DNA from: Dyadobacter crusticola DSM 16708
GTDB taxonomy: Bacteria; Bacteroidota; Bacteroidia; Cytophagales; Spirosomataceae
Length of the DNA stretch: 64,000 nucleotides
Assembly: GCF_000701505.1 (NCBI RefSeq)
Contig: NZ_JNJB01000007.1
Location: 147,302-211,301, forward strand
Reading direction: 5' to 3'
Within the stretch, counting starts at the first letter, position 1. Each line of letters opens with the position of its first letter. Made by a program: the position numbers and the translations under genes. Positions 18,110 to 28,309 of the stretch are shown here, in pieces. The notes beneath the pieces were generated by a model that was not told the DNA's origin, ran no database searches, and saw only the letters and a list, made by a program, of their open reading frames with translations.

Positions 18110-19819
18110 TCAGATAGACATTGACTTCAAACCTTTCCAGGCTTTACGATTTTCCTCGGGATCTGTGAAGATCTCCAACAAACTAATCGTAGTCGAAGAA
18201 AGGAACTCTTCCACTGTCAACTGCATCGCAGCAAAATCCCGCAACTCAAAATACGCCATCCCGGAATCCTCGCACGTTCGCTTCGCTGTGAATGAATGCC
18301 GGGTTTCAAAGTAATCACCAAGCTCAGGCAGCCCGGCAGGTCCGTCAATGATCCTGAAAATATTACCGCCTGCATTATTAATGACCACAATCTTTAAATT
18401 CTCCGGCAAGTGCCGGATCAGCAGCCCGTTCCTATCATAAAGAAAACTGACGTCACCTACAATTAATAATGTAGGCAAATTGTTAACCAAAGCCGCGCCA
18501 ATTGCTGTGCTGACACAACCATCAATTCCGCTGGTTCCCCGATTGCAAAACAAACCCAAATCGCTCCGAGTAGCCAATGCATTGGCATATCTGATCGACA
18601 TACTATTGCCTAAATGCAGCTGGTATCTGTTATCTAGCTGCTCAAAAATAAAATCTAACGACGTTGTATCATTTAACGACCTTAAATTATTAACAAAATT
18701 TACTTTGTGCTGCGTCGCAGCCCTTTCCATTTGTTGCCACACAGCACCATAGCTGCTATCATTCTGCAGATCTGCATTTTCCACAAAAAGCTGATAATCA
18801 ACTTTTTCAAACAGCGAATTAAAAAAGTATAGCGGCTCTACTGCAATTTGCTGGGTCATTGACTGCATTGGATCGGCTAAAAAAGAGTCCTCCCCTACGT
18901 GCCAGTGCTTGAAAGGTGGATTTTTTCTCAGGAAGAGCTTCAATTCTTTAGATACCAGCGACAATCCAAAGGTGATCAGCAGATCCGGTGTAAGATTTAC
19001 GTCCTCTTTGCTGGATAAAAACAAATCGTGGTGACGAATGAAAATGGGGTTCCCCGACAAATTGCTTACACAGTCCCCTACCACGGGCACATTCCATTCC
19101 TCCGCAATCTTTGCAAGTACCTGGCTAAGTTCCGGCTCCGGATTGTGCTGTCCGACTACGATCAGAATGCGTTTGGCAGCGTCTAGCTCATCCAGTAAAT
19201 CATTCCATGGTTCAGTCGGAATTGTTCTCTCTGAAATTACCCGGCTTATAATCCTGATATGCTCAGATTGGACGAATTCTTCCGTCTGAGAAGGATAAAA
19301 CGGCTCTCTGATCGGAACATTGATATGTACTGGCCCGTGCGGCTTGGTTTGTGTCACACCTATTGCTTCATTTACGATCCGGTTGATCGCCCAGGTGGCA
19401 TCCTTGTGTCCGTAATCAGCAGGAAGCTCGAAAGATCGTTTCACATGCTTGCCATAGATTTCATTCTGGTAAATGGTTTGCCCATCGTATTGGTGCATCC
19501 ATTCCTTCGGCCGGTCAGCTGTCAGGATCAGCAATGGGATCTGCTGGAAAAAGGCTTCTGAAACGCCAGGAGCGAAGTTGTATGCTGCACTGCCCGAAGT
19601 ACAGATTAATACGACCACAGAGCTTGTTTGCTGTGCTATTCCGAGCCCGATAAAAGCAGCGGAACGTTCATCCATACATACCTGCATTTGAAATCCGCCG
19701 TGCCGTGCGAATGCAAGTGTCAGCGGAGCGCTTCTTGATCCTGGTGAAACTACCGCGTGTCTGATTCCGTGAGCATAACAGATTGCCGGAATATCTATCA
19801 AAGGTTGTAAAATGGCCAT
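18110..19819 (-). CDS. menD: 2-succinyl-5-enolpyruvyl-6-hydroxy-3-cyclohexene-1-carboxylate synthase
   Basis: MenD is a thiamine-diphosphate enzyme that joins isochorismate and 2-oxoglutarate in menaquinone synthesis. The 569-aa protein has the N-terminal pyrimidine-binding domain (HAVVSPGSRSAPLTLAFARH), the catalytic region DERSAAFIGLG with the conserved Glu, and the diphosphate motif GDVSFLYDRNGLL. Length is typical. The presence of menD fits the menaquinone-based respiration of Bacteroidota. No other men gene is adjacent in the window. Confidence 0.96.
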   Translation of the reverse strand: MAILQPLIDIPAICYAHGIRHAVVSPGSRSAPLTLAFARHGGFQMQVCMDERSAAFIGLGIAQQTSSVVVLICTSGSAAYNFAPGVSEAFFQQIPLLILTADRPKEWMHQYDGQTIYQNEIYGKHVKRSFELPADYGHKDATWAINRIVNEAIGVTQTKPHGPVHINVPIREPFYPSQTEEFVQSEHIRIISRVISERTIPTEPWNDLLDELDAAKRILIVVGQHNPEPELSQVLAKIAEEWNVPVVGDCVSNLSGNPIFIRHHDLFLSSKEDVNLTPDLLITFGLSLVSKELKLFLRKNPPFKHWHVGEDSFLADPMQSMTQQIAVEPLYFFNSLFEKVDYQLFVENADLQNDSSYGAVWQQMERAATQHKVNFVNNLRSLNDTTSLDFIFEQLDNRYQLHLGNSMSIRYANALATRSDLGLFCNRGTSGIDGCVSTAIGAALVNNLPTLLIVGDVSFLYDRNGLLIRHLPENLKIVVINNAGGNIFRIIDGPAGLPELGDYFETRHSFTAKRTCEDSGMAYFELRDFAAMQLTVEEFLSSTTISLLEIFTDPEENRKAWKGLKSMSI

Positions 19820-19829
19820 ATCTAAATGA

Positions 19830-19854
19830 AAATAGCCTCTTATAGAGGCTATTT
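19830..19854 (-). terminator. Terminator after rpoD
   Basis: A perfect 11-bp stem, AAATAGCCTCT (19830-19840) with AGAGGCTATTT (19844-19854), has a 3-base loop. It lies between the rpoD stop and the menD start, and ends in T residues on the minus strand. Confidence 0.85.
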
Positions 19855-19885
19855 AAGTTATTTTTCAATTGAATGCACCAGAAGC

Positions 19886-20749
19886 TTATCCAAGATAAGT
19901 TTTAAGCGCTTTGCTTCTTGATACGTGGCGTAATCTCCTGATCGCTTTTTCTTTGATCTGACGCACGCGCTCACGAGTCAGATTGAACTTCTCCCCTATC
20001 TCTTCCAAAGTCATTGCATGCTCGCCATTCAGACCGAAATACAATGCAATCACGTCTGCTTCACGTTGCGTCAGCGTACAAAGCGCGCGCTGAACTTCTT
20101 TCCGTAAAGACTCATTTACAAGACCGGAATCTGGTTTGTCTTCCAGATCATTCTCCAATACATCAAGCAGGCTGTTTTCTTCACCTTGAACAAAAGGTGC
20201 GTCCATCGAAACGTGGCGACCTGATATTTTCATGGTATCAACTACTTCGGAAGATGAGATTTCAAGCACTTCCGCAAGTTCCTCCGGTGAAGGCTCGCGC
20301 TCAAAACGCTGCTCCAGTTCAGAGAATGTTTTAGAAATTTTGTTAAGTGAGCCAACCCGGTTCAAAGGCAGACGAACAATACGGGACTGCTCGGCCAGCG
20401 CTTGAAGAATGGACTGACGGATCCACCAAACTGCGTATGAGATGAATTTGAAACCACGGGTCTCATCAAAACGTTGTGCAGCTTTGATAAGTCCTAAATT
20501 TCCTTCGTTTATCAAGTCACCCAGAGATAGCCCCTGGTTTTGGTACTGTTTTGCCACGGAAACAACGAACCTGAGGTTTGCTTTGGTTAATCTTTCCAAA
20601 GCCAACTGATCCCCGTCCCTGATTTTTTGCGCTAAGGTCACCTCCTCATCCGGCGTTAACAAATCTACCTTACCGATCTCCTGCAAATATTTGTCTAACG
20701 ACTGACTTTCACGGTTGGTGATTTGCTTACTGATCTTTAGCTGTCTCAT
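19886..20749 (-). CDS. rpoD: Primary RNA polymerase sigma factor RpoD/SigA
   Basis: The 287-aa sigma-70 protein lacks region 1.1, as is normal for the Bacteroidota housekeeping sigma factor. Region 1.2 ([20 protein letters not shown]), region 2 ([37 protein letters not shown]), region 3 and region 4 with the helix-turn-helix [19 protein letters not shown] are all present. It is expected to recognise the TTTG/TAnnTTTG promoters found through this window. The ATG at 20749 fits the family N-terminus. Confidence 0.96.
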   Translation of the reverse strand: MRQLKISKQITNRESQSLDKYLQEIGKVDLLTPDEEVTLAQKIRDGDQLALERLTKANLRFVVSVAKQYQNQGLSLGDLINEGNLGLIKAAQRFDETRGFKFISYAVWWIRQSILQALAEQSRIVRLPLNRVGSLNKISKTFSELEQRFEREPSPEELAEVLEISSSEVVDTMKISGRHVSMDAPFVQGEENSLLDVLENDLEDKPDSGLVNESLRKEVQRALCTLTQREADVIALYFGLNGEHAMTLEEIGEKFNLTRERVRQIKEKAIRRLRHVSRSKALKTYLG

Positions 20750-20815
20750 CTATGTCTTTTATTAAATATGTTATGTAACGACGTCAATACTGTCTCCAAA
20801 TAAGGAAACACTATT

Positions 20816-22957
20816 TTATGCATTTTTGTTCTCGGGCTTTGGCAGCAACACTTTGCGTGAAAGTCTGTATTTTCCAGTTTTCTTGTCAATCTCAACCAAT
20901 TTCACCTGGATCTCTTCTCCTACTTCCAGCACGCCTTCCATTTGTTCAAGTCTTTCCCACTTGATCTCGGAAATGTGCAACAAACCATCTTTACCAGGCA
21001 GGAACTCAACAAATGCGCCGAAAGGCATAATGGACTTCACTTTACCAGTATATATCTCCCCGATCTCAGGCACCAGGATGATACCTTTAATGCGAGACAC
21101 TGCTTTATCCATTGAAGTCTTGTCAGCTGAGAATATACTTACAAACCCGGCACCATCCTTTTCTTCAATAGAAACAGTAGCTCCTGATTCTTTCTGGATA
21201 TCCTGAACAACTTTACCACCCGGCCCGATTACCGCACCGATCATCTCGCGATCAATCTTGATAACAACTGCGCGAGGTGTATGTGGTTTCAAATCCGGGC
21301 GACTTTCGCGGATTGTCTTGTTCATTTCCCCCAGGATGTGCAACCTGCCCGCTTTGGCTTGCATTAAAGCTTCTGTCAATACTTCGAATGAAAGACCGTT
21401 TACCTTCATATCCATTTGACAAGCCGTGATACCTGCTTCCGTTCCTGTTACTTTAAAGTCCATATCTCCCAGGTGATCTTCATCACCAAGAATGTCAGAA
21501 AGAACAGCGTATTTGCCTGTTGCTGCATCGGAGATAAGTCCCATTGCAATTCCGGATACAGGCGCTTTAATTTTCAAACCTGAGTCCATCAATGCCAGAG
21601 AACCCGCGCAAACGGTAGCCATAGACGAAGATCCGTTTGATTCAAGAATATCAGATACGATCCGGATTGTGTATGGATTGTCTTCAAGCGGCGGTAATAC
21701 TTTTTTAAGTGCACGCAACGCAAGGTTCCCGTGACCTACCTCGCGACGACCAGGTCCACGATTCGGTTTTACTTCGCCTGTCGAAAATCCAGGAAAGTTG
21801 TAGTGCAGCATGAATTTGCTGTACCCGTATTTCAAAGTTGTATCAACGATCTGCTCGTCATTCTTCGTACCCAAAGTAACGGTAGTCAGAGACTGTGTTT
21901 CACCTCTTGTAAAAAGTGCAGAACCGTGCGCGTTTGGAAGAAAATCAACTTCAGAAGCAATTGGTCTTACTTCATCAAGGCGGCGACCGTCCAAACGAAT
22001 CCTCTCATCCAGAACCAGGCGGCGTGAAGCTTCCCAAACCAGATCATTGAAATAACGTTTCGCCAGACCTTCCTTGAATTCCGGCGCTTCTTCTTCGGTG
22101 ATTGTCGTTTTAAATTCTTCCCAAACTGCTTTAAATCCGTCTTTACGAACTTGCTTGTTGGTCGAACCTTGCTGTGCGACAGCATATATCTTATCGTAAG
22201 CAAATGAGCGAACGCGTGCTTCAACTTCTGTATCAGCATCATCACCTACGTATTCTCTTTTCTCAGTTTTACCTACTGCCGCTTCAAATTCTTTCAATGC
22301 AAGGCATTGTTCCTTAATTACTGCGTGAGCGACTTTCAACGCTTCGATAATTTCCTCCTCAGATACTTCGCTCATTTCTCCTTCCACCATGGCGATATCG
22401 TCGTAAGTCGCACCCACCATCAGGTCAAGTGTTGCTTTTTCAAGCTCAACTGATCCCGGGTTAACTACATACTGCCCGTCAATTTTCGCCACACGAACCT
22501 CAGATACCGGTCCGTTAAATGGAATATCAGAAGCCGCCAATGCAGCAGATGCAGCTAATGCAGCCAATGCATCCGGCAATGCGGTTGGATCAGCAGAAAT
22601 CAAAAGAATGTTAACCTGTACTTCTGCGTGATAGTCTTCCGGAAACAATGGACGAAGAACCCTGTCAACCAGACGGCTGATCAATACTTCGTGGTCGGAT
22701 AATTTACCTTCACGTCTCTGGAAACTTCCTGGAATACGACCGGCAGAAGCAAATTTCTCCTGATAGTCAACAGACAATGGTAAAAAGTCCAGTCCTTCTC
22801 TAATATCTTTATTAGCAACAACCGTAGCCAGCAACATGGTATTACCCAGTCTGACAACCACCGAACCGTCGGCTTGTTTTGCTAATTTTCCTGTTTCAAT
22901 AGTGATTTCCCTGCCATCAGGTAAGGGTATAGTCTTGTTAACTATATTAAAAAGCAT
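20816..22957 (-). CDS. pnp: Polyribonucleotide nucleotidyltransferase (PNPase)
   Basis: PNPase degrades RNA 3' to 5' by phosphorolysis and takes part in mRNA turnover. The 713-aa protein has two RNase-PH domains joined by a helical linker, the family stretch [12 protein letters not shown] in the second RNase-PH domain, a KH domain ([17 protein letters not shown]) and a C-terminal S1 domain ([19 protein letters not shown]). It follows rpsO in the same direction, as in many bacteria, with a strong hairpin between them. Confidence 0.98.
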   Translation of the reverse strand: MLFNIVNKTIPLPDGREITIETGKLAKQADGSVVVRLGNTMLLATVVANKDIREGLDFLPLSVDYQEKFASAGRIPGSFQRREGKLSDHEVLISRLVDRVLRPLFPEDYHAEVQVNILLISADPTALPDALAALAASAALAASDIPFNGPVSEVRVAKIDGQYVVNPGSVELEKATLDLMVGATYDDIAMVEGEMSEVSEEEIIEALKVAHAVIKEQCLALKEFEAAVGKTEKREYVGDDADTEVEARVRSFAYDKIYAVAQQGSTNKQVRKDGFKAVWEEFKTTITEEEAPEFKEGLAKRYFNDLVWEASRRLVLDERIRLDGRRLDEVRPIASEVDFLPNAHGSALFTRGETQSLTTVTLGTKNDEQIVDTTLKYGYSKFMLHYNFPGFSTGEVKPNRGPGRREVGHGNLALRALKKVLPPLEDNPYTIRIVSDILESNGSSSMATVCAGSLALMDSGLKIKAPVSGIAMGLISDAATGKYAVLSDILGDEDHLGDMDFKVTGTEAGITACQMDMKVNGLSFEVLTEALMQAKAGRLHILGEMNKTIRESRPDLKPHTPRAVVIKIDREMIGAVIGPGGKVVQDIQKESGATVSIEEKDGAGFVSIFSADKTSMDKAVSRIKGIILVPEIGEIYTGKVKSIMPFGAFVEFLPGKDGLLHISEIKWERLEQMEGVLEVGEEIQVKLVEIDKKTGKYRLSRKVLLPKPENKNA

Positions 22958-23021
22958 AGAATAGTGATTTTTGTAGCTGTGGAGCGCCGTCCTGACGTCC
23001 CGATGATTTTTCTAATTCCGC

Positions 23022-23064
23022 AAAAAATCAGGGAACTTACATGTGATTGAAGTTCCCTGATTTT
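23022..23064 (-). terminator. Hairpin between rpsO and pnp
   Basis: A perfect 15-bp stem, AAAATCAGGGAACTT (23024-23038) with AAGTTCCCTGATTTT (23050-23064), has an 11-base loop. It begins 3 bases after the rpsO stop and is followed by a run of T on the minus strand. It is an intrinsic terminator, probably leaky, that would tune pnp expression. Confidence 0.9.
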
Positions 23065-23067
23065 AAA

Positions 23068-23343
23068 TTACTTACGTATGTTCAATTCGGCAATAATCGC
23101 ACGGTAGCGGTTAATGTCCTTTTTGTAAAGATAGTCTAACAATCTTCTACGCTTTCCAACCATTTTAAGCAAACCAAGACGCGTGTCATTGTCTTTCTTG
23201 TGCGTCTTTAAGTGCTCGTTCAAATAGTTGATGCGGTACGTAAATAAAGCAATTTGTGATTCAGCTGAGCCAGTGTCTCCGCTCTCTTTTTTAAAACCTT
23301 TTGATTCGAAGATCTCGCTCTTCTTTTCCGCGGTTAAATACAT
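23068..23343 (-). CDS. rpsO: 30S ribosomal protein S15
   Basis: S15 is a small-subunit protein that binds 16S rRNA helices 20-22. The 91-aa sequence shows the signature [27 protein letters not shown] and [20 protein letters not shown] TAnnTTTG promoter lies upstream and a 15-bp hairpin separates it from pnp. Confidence 0.98.
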   Translation of the reverse strand: MYLTAEKKSEIFESKGFKKESGDTGSAESQIALFTYRINYLNEHLKTHKKDNDTRLGLLKMVGKRRRLLDYLYKKDINRYRAIIAELNIRK

Positions 23344-23407
23344 GATTGTAACAACAGATTAAATTGTATGGGAAGTATTTTACAGCACCTTGCCGTAAAT
23401 AAGGTTG

Positions 23408-23415
23408 CAAAAGTA
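23408..23415 (-). promoter_or_regulatory. -7 box of the rpsO promoter
   Basis: TACTTTTG on the minus strand (23415-23408) matches TAnnTTTG exactly. A T run about 19 bases upstream may serve as the -33 element. The leader would be about 59 bases, long enough for feedback control by S15. Confidence 0.55.
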
Positions 23416-23448
23416 CGATTTTACAGCGATTTAAAAAATATAATTTTA

Positions 23449-24942
23449 CTATGATTGGATAAGCTGGCTTTTGCCAAATCTACTTGCCAACCACGTTTTA
23501 AATCTCTTAAACTGCATTTGATAAACATCTTTTTCGAAAAGCCGCGAGTCGCTTCTGGCCTTACTGATAAAGTATAAACCTGCAAGCAGCAACACCGTAT
23601 TAGCCAGCCACGCGCCCAGCGGTACTGCAAGTAATCCCTCTTTCACCCATTTGTCCCCCTGATTCGTTAATACATATAAAAGGATGAAAAACAAGATCGA
23701 TACTAATACAGGTACACCAAATCCGCCCTTTTTGATGATCGCGCCCAGCGGCGCACCGATCAGGAACATAATCAGACAGGAAATTGCATTGGTATACTTG
23801 TGGTGTTTTTCCAATTCATAACGATTCGCATCTTTCAGCTTGGTCTGCAGATAGTCGTACTGGGATTTCGTATAGCTCAGCATGCTGTTCGCTGCGCCTT
23901 TCGCATTCTCCAAAATCTCTTTTTTCAAACTGTCCGATACCGGCTTCACGAGCAAAGAATCCACCCACGCTCCTTTCTTGATCGTTTTATCAGTTCCCTC
24001 CCGATAGTTATAAGAGTAGTACTGCTGACTGCCCGGAACCAGGTTTTTACGCGTTTCCACATAAGAGGTACGAAGCGAATCTGCGGTTTTTGTCAGATCC
24101 GTGATGTTCTTCATAAACTCGTGGTATTTAAACTGCCCCTCATCTGTCCGCTTCATTCCAAACGAAGAAAGACTCTCAGTCAGCCGGTAATGCTTGAAAG
24201 AGTTGCGGCTGAAATTGGAAAAGCCGCGCGTCATCGCCCCACCGGCAGAAATGTAGACCGGACGGGAAGTTGATGAATTGGCTTCGTCCGTATACCTGGT
24301 TCCATTGTACAGTTCAATAACCAGGTAGCGGTTGTCATTGATGGAATACATTCTCCCTGAGTCCGCAAGTATCACTTCGGTGTTGCCGAATTCATAGGAG
24401 CGGTTGCTGTGCTTGTAAATCACCATTCCTTTCAGCCTGCCGTTTTCTTCCTTCTTATCTACCTTAATACTATATCCCGGCAGATCATTATAGAAAATAC
24501 CGTCTTTGATTTTCAGGGTAGCTTTCGTAGTCTTAATATCATATAAAAGACTATAACCCTTCAAATTAGCCCAGGGCGATACTCTGTCGTTGAAAAAAAA
24601 GGAGAATATACTGATACCGAATGTTACTATAAACAGCGGCAGCATTGCCCGGGTCACCGAAATACCCGCGCTCTTGATGGCGGTGAGCTCAAAGAATTCT
24701 CCCAAATTTCCAAATGCCATCAGTGAAGACAGCAATGTAGCCAGCGGCAGCGCAGTCGGGACTGTGATAAGACTGAAAAAGAAGAACAGCTGCGCGTAAT
24801 CGGCGATACCAAGATCTTTTGATACAAAATCGTCAATGTAGAATATCATGATCCGCATAAGGAACACGAATACGACGACCGACATTGTAATGAAAAACGG
24901 CCCCCAAAAAGACATTAAAACAAGCTTATCCAGCTTTTTCAT
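23449..24942 (-). CDS. LptF/LptG-family permease
   Basis: The 497-aa inner-membrane protein has three N-terminal helices, a large periplasmic beta-rich domain (about residues 125-385) and three C-terminal helices, the YjgP/YjgQ layout of the LptF/LptG subunits that help extract lipopolysaccharide from the inner membrane. An N-terminal TM segment (MSFWGPFFITMSVVVFVFLM) and TAIKSAGISVTRAMLP match the family. The true start is ATG 24942; the frame also opens one codon earlier at a TTG. ATG shares its A with the TGA of the upstream START-like gene, so translation is likely coupled. Whether it is LptF or LptG cannot be told. Confidence 0.88.
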   Translation of the reverse strand: MKKLDKLVLMSFWGPFFITMSVVVFVFLMRIMIFYIDDFVSKDLGIADYAQLFFFFSLITVPTALPLATLLSSLMAFGNLGEFFELTAIKSAGISVTRAMLPLFIVTFGISIFSFFFNDRVSPWANLKGYSLLYDIKTTKATLKIKDGIFYNDLPGYSIKVDKKEENGRLKGMVIYKHSNRSYEFGNTEVILADSGRMYSINDNRYLVIELYNGTRYTDEANSSTSRPVYISAGGAMTRGFSNFSRNSFKHYRLTESLSSFGMKRTDEGQFKYHEFMKNITDLTKTADSLRTSYVETRKNLVPGSQQYYSYNYREGTDKTIKKGAWVDSLLVKPVSDSLKKEILENAKGAANSMLSYTKSQYDYLQTKLKDANRYELEKHHKYTNAISCLIMFLIGAPLGAIIKKGGFGVPVLVSILFFILLYVLTNQGDKWVKEGLLAVPLGAWLANTVLLLAGLYFISKARSDSRLFEKDVYQMQFKRFKTWLASRFGKSQLIQS

Positions 24943-25334
24943 CAACTACCTACTATTTCTCTAAGATTATCAATAAAGCCTTCCCACAATGACGCCAGTT
25001 CGTCCTGATCGCGGTTCGACGAGTAGTCGATTACACGCAGGAAAGTTGTTTGAGTTAACTCACTCACTTCTAATTTAAGTTCCAGATGGTTGTTATCGAG
25101 GTTGTCGTCACTTGTGTTTTCAAAGTCAAAACGTACTGCCTTATTGATGCGGAGGCCGGTTTGGCGGGCAATGTGACTGTCTCCGTCCCATTGGAAATCG
25201 AAGCGGTGATCGGGCAGTACAGTCACTTTCTCTGCAAACCACTGTTCCAGTCCGGAAGGGGTCGAGATATATGGAAAAAGCACTTTCGGAGAGGAACGCA
25301 ACTCAAACTCGGTAATAAATTTATATTTTTCCAT
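24942..25334 (-). CDS. START-like/AHSA1-type domain protein
   Basis: From ATG 25334 this is a 130-aa single-domain protein (MEKYKFITEFELRSSPKVLFPYISTPSGLEQWFAEKV) of the START-like helix-grip fold, which binds lipids or other hydrophobic ligands. The frame is open further upstream to 25472, but that extension is not protein-like. It overlaps the LptF/G-family gene by one base (TGATG), which hints at a lipid-linked role, though this is only a guess. Confidence 0.82.
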   Translation of the reverse strand: MEKYKFITEFELRSSPKVLFPYISTPSGLEQWFAEKVTVLPDHRFDFQWDGDSHIARQTGLRINKAVRFDFENTSDDNLDNNHLELKLEVSELTQTTFLRVIDYSSNRDQDELASLWEGFIDNLREIVGS

Positions 25335-25488
25335 GTGAACTTCTATTAAAACGATACCCTTGACAGTTCCTGCCTTACTCGCTGATTTAAAAGTTGTAAT
25401 ATAGCATAATTCAGTTATAAATGCCTGCAAAGTTAAAATTGCATGAACCGTCGGACATATTTTCCGCATCATTTTTACAGAAAACGAG

Positions 25489-25519
25489 TTGTGCCGTAAA
25501 AATATTTAACATACTTTTG
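25489..25519 (+). promoter_or_regulatory. Promoter of tRNA-Met
   Basis: TTG (25489-25491), a 20-base spacer and TACTTTTG (25512-25519) match the Bacteroidota consensus well. The tRNA gene begins 13 bases after the -7 box. Confidence 0.7.
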
Positions 25520-25532
25520 CACCACATTAAAC

Positions 25533-25606
25533 GGCGGGGTAGCTCAGATGGTTAGAGCGTAGGATTCATAACCCTAAGGTCGGCAGTTCGATTCTGCTCC
25601 CCGCTA
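25533..25606 (+). tRNA. tRNA-Met (CAT anticodon)
   Basis: The 74-base cloverleaf has acceptor arms GGCGGGG and CCCCGCT, a D-arm starting AGCTC, the anticodon loop TTCATAA and a T-arm with TTCGATT. The 3' CCA is not encoded (A then CCCG). The anticodon stem carries an A-C mismatch at the loop-closing pair (31-39). With anticodon CAT it is elongator Met most likely; initiator is unlikely because the GC-rich anticodon stem is absent, and Ile with modified CAT cannot be fully excluded. Confidence 0.92.
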
Positions 25607-25615
25607 CCCGATTTC

Positions 25616-25643
25616 AGACATCCCATTCCAGGATGTCTTTTTT
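25616..25643 (+). terminator. Terminator after tRNA-Met
   Basis: AGACATCC (25616-25623) pairs with GGATGTCT (25631-25638) around a 7-base loop and is followed by a run of T. It sits 9 bases after the tRNA. Confidence 0.85.
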
Positions 25644-25737
25644 ATTGTTTCTGCATTTTCAGGCTTCGCAGAGAATTAAATTTTTCCGCTTTCAGTTTAT
25701 CAGTCTAGGTAAATCACCTGTTTCACCCTGCTACTGT

Positions 25738-27516
25738 ATGAAATTATTATTACAATATCTCAGCCGCTACAAATGGCTGATATTGCTGGCGCTTCTGATG
25801 GCCGCAATCAACCAGGTCTTTTCTCTTCTGAATCCCTATATCTTAGGTAACCTGCTCATCGACCCTTATGCCAACAAAGCGGCCTATTTCCGCAACAATG
25901 GGCTCGACGATGAATTTTTTAAAGGAGTACTCACCGGGCTGGGGCTCATTATCGGTACTGCAATGGTCTCCCGCATTGCGAAAGCGTTTCAGGATTATCT
26001 TGTGAACGTGGTGATCCAGAAGTTTGGCGCTAACCTGTATACGGACGGGCTTCGTCATGCATTGCGGCTGCCTTTCCAGGATTTTGAAGACCAGCGAAGC
26101 GGAGAGACACTCTCTGTTCTGCAAAAAGTACGCGCCGATTGCGAGAAGTTTATCATGAACTTCGTCAATGTACTATTCACAACGCTGATCGGGATCGTGT
26201 TTGTCGTGATTGTCGCATTCAAGCTCAGTCCGATGCTCCCGTTAATTTACCTCGTGGGCTCTGTGGTGCTGGCAATTCTAACGAGCATATTGAGCCGCCG
26301 GATTAAAGTAATACAGAAGAATATTGTTTCCGAAACAACTGCGCTGGCCGGTTCTACTACCGAATCTTTAAGAAATATTGAACTTGTAAAAAGCCTGGGA
26401 CTCACCCAGCAGGAAATCAGCCGGCTGAATACCACTACTTTCAAAATCCTTAAACTGGAACTGAAAAAGGTGAAAAGCATCCGGTCAATCAGTTTTATAC
26501 AAGGTACATTCGTCAATTTCCTGCAGCAATGTATCATGTTCGCATTGCTTTTCTTCGTCTTCCGCGACCAGATTACGGTGGGACAAATGATGATGATGCA
26601 ATTCTACTCCTTCTTCATCTTTGGCCCATTGCAGGAACTGGGAAATGTAATCATGTCGTACAGAGAGGCCGAAGCTTCGCTCAATAACCTGCAAACACTT
26701 TTGGCGCGCCCCATTGAAAAGAAGCCTTTGCAGCCTGAGAAGATCGGGGAAATTGAAGTCCTGGAATTTCAACAGGTTAAATTCCAGCACCAGTCGGCGA
26801 CGCGGCCTGCGTTGGAGAATATCTCATTCCGGGTACAACGGGGCGAAACAATCGCATTTGTCGGTCCTTCCGGCTCGGGGAAAACAACGCTGGTTAAATT
26901 ACTGGTCGGACTTTATCCGCCGATCGAGGGAAATGTTTATTACAACAACTTCAATGGAAACAGCATTGATTTTGATGAAATAAGGAACAAAATAGGCTTT
27001 GTGACACAGGATACACAGCTTTTTTCAGGTACAATCAAGGAAAACCTTCTTTTCGTAAATCCGGATGCTACCGACGAAATGATCAACGATGTGCTTCTTA
27101 AAGCAGCGTGCTACAATCTGCTCTCGCGTGCAGACAATGGTATTTACACGGTGATCGGCGAAGGCGGATTGAAGCTGTCCGGCGGCGAGCGGCAACGCCT
27201 TTCCATTGCCCGCGCATTGCTCCGAAATCCTAACCTCATCATTTTCGACGAAGCTACCTCCGCGCTCGACTCACTTACGGAAGAGGAAATTTCCAACACA
27301 ATCCGCACTATTACCGATCAGCGGCAACATATCACGGTCATGATCGCACACCGACTCTCGACTATCATGCACGCAGACCGCATTTACGTTCTCGAAAAAG
27401 GTCGGATCATCGAAATGGGCACACATAACTCACTTTTGGACGAAAAAGGGTTGTACTATGCAATGTGGCGCCAGCAGATCGGCGAGCGTAAAGATGAGCA
27501 GGTAGTATCGGTTTAG
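25738..27516 (+). CDS. ABC-type exporter, fused permease and ATPase
   Basis: This is a 592-aa half-transporter: an N-terminal six-helix ABC membrane domain (about residues 1-320) and an ATPase domain with Walker A GPSGSGKTT, Q-loop (VTQDTQLF), signature LSGGERQR, Walker B LIIFDEAT and switch His in AHRLS. It would work as a homodimer, exporting lipid, peptide or drug substrates; the substrate is not predictable. ATG 25738 is chosen. An open frame begins earlier at 25633 but runs through the tRNA terminator. The gene stands alone between tRNA-Met and the repair group. Confidence 0.93.
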   Translation: MKLLLQYLSRYKWLILLALLMAAINQVFSLLNPYILGNLLIDPYANKAAYFRNNGLDDEFFKGVLTGLGLIIGTAMVSRIAKAFQDYLVNVVIQKFGANLYTDGLRHALRLPFQDFEDQRSGETLSVLQKVRADCEKFIMNFVNVLFTTLIGIVFVVIVAFKLSPMLPLIYLVGSVVLAILTSILSRRIKVIQKNIVSETTALAGSTTESLRNIELVKSLGLTQQEISRLNTTTFKILKLELKKVKSIRSISFIQGTFVNFLQQCIMFALLFFVFRDQITVGQMMMMQFYSFFIFGPLQELGNVIMSYREAEASLNNLQTLLARPIEKKPLQPEKIGEIEVLEFQQVKFQHQSATRPALENISFRVQRGETIAFVGPSGSGKTTLVKLLVGLYPPIEGNVYYNNFNGNSIDFDEIRNKIGFVTQDTQLFSGTIKENLLFVNPDATDEMINDVLLKAACYNLLSRADNGIYTVIGEGGLKLSGGERQRLSIARALLRNPNLIIFDEATSALDSLTEEEISNTIRTITDQRQHITVMIAHRLSTIMHADRIYVLEKGRIIEMGTHNSLLDEKGLYYAMWRQQIGERKDEQVVSV

Positions 27517-27543
27517 ACCAAAAATACATCTAGCAAGTTTCGG

Positions 27544-27575
27544 GTTTCGCCGCCTCCTAAGTCAGGATACATTTG
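27544..27575 (+). promoter_or_regulatory. Promoter of the 2OG-oxygenase/Ada-like pair
   Basis: TACATTTG (27568-27575) fits TAnnTTTG; TTTC at 27544-27547 is a 3-of-4 -33 box with a 20-base spacer. A TTG that could open the coding frame lies inside the -7 box, so the ATG at 27606 is the real start. Confidence 0.55.
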
Positions 27576-27605
27576 TCGCAACTAATCCTGACAACGTATC
27601 CTGCA

Positions 27606-28307
27606 ATGAGAGCATTAGCAAACACTGAGTGGCAAAATATTACGCACAGCCTTGACGAAATTGGTTATGCACTGGTAAAGCAAGCAGTTGGCGCTGACGA
27701 ATGCAGCCAATTGATCAAACAGTATGAAAACCCTGAACTACATCGCAAAACGGTCGTGATGGAACGCTACCGTTTTGGTTTGGGCGAATACAAATACTTC
27801 AACTATCCCCTGCCCGCATTACTTGGAGAGCTTCGGCAAAGTTATTACCAGAATCTTGTTCCAGTGGCGAACAAATGGATGCACCAACTTGCCATTCCGC
27901 AGCATTACCCAAACGATTTTTCTGATTTCCTTGAACAATGCAAGGCGCAAGGCCAGGTAAAACCAACTGCATTGATCCTGAAATATGGCGAAGGCGGTCA
28001 CAATACGTTACACCAGGATTTATACGGCGATGTATTTTTTCCGATCCAAATGGTGATTTTTCTGAACCAGACCGGACAGGATTATACCGGTGGAGAATTT
28101 GTGCTCGTGCAGCAAACCCCACGGGCGCAGTCAAAAGCAATTGTTTTGCAGCCGGATCTCGGAGATATCTTGATTTTTACAACGAATTTCCGGCCGCTTA
28201 AAGGCAGCAGAGGCTACTTTAGGGTCAATATGAAACACGGTGTCAGCCAGGTGCATACAGGCAGCCGCTATACGCTTGGAATCATTTTTCATGATGCATT
28301 AAGCTAG
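27606..28307 (+). CDS. 2OG-Fe(II) oxygenase
   Basis: The 233-aa protein belongs to the iron- and 2-oxoglutarate-dependent dioxygenases. The iron-binding HxD lies in LHQDLYGD, and the distal His and 2OG-binding Arg are likely in KHGVSQVHTGSRYTLGIIFHD. The double-stranded beta-helix core covers about residues 120-230. It is followed after 2 bases by the Ada-type domain gene and faces alkA, suggesting oxidative removal of alkyl damage or a related repair function, as AlkB does. It is not an obvious AlkB orthologue, so the substrate is inferred from context only. Confidence 0.85.
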   Translation: MRALANTEWQNITHSLDEIGYALVKQAVGADECSQLIKQYENPELHRKTVVMERYRFGLGEYKYFNYPLPALLGELRQSYYQNLVPVANKWMHQLAIPQHYPNDFSDFLEQCKAQGQVKPTALILKYGEGGHNTLHQDLYGDVFFPIQMVIFLNQTGQDYTGGEFVLVQQTPRAQSKAIVLQPDLGDILIFTTNFRPLKGSRGYFRVNMKHGVSQVHTGSRYTLGIIFHDALS

Positions 28308-28309
28308 CT

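Noticed and set aside
25633..25737. N-terminal extension of the ABC exporter frame
   Set aside because: It overlaps the tRNA terminator and adds a non-conserved stretch; ATG 25738 gives a normal start.
27573..27605. Earlier TTG start for the 2OG oxygenase
   Set aside because: The TTG lies inside the -7 promoter box, so the ATG at 27606 is preferred.
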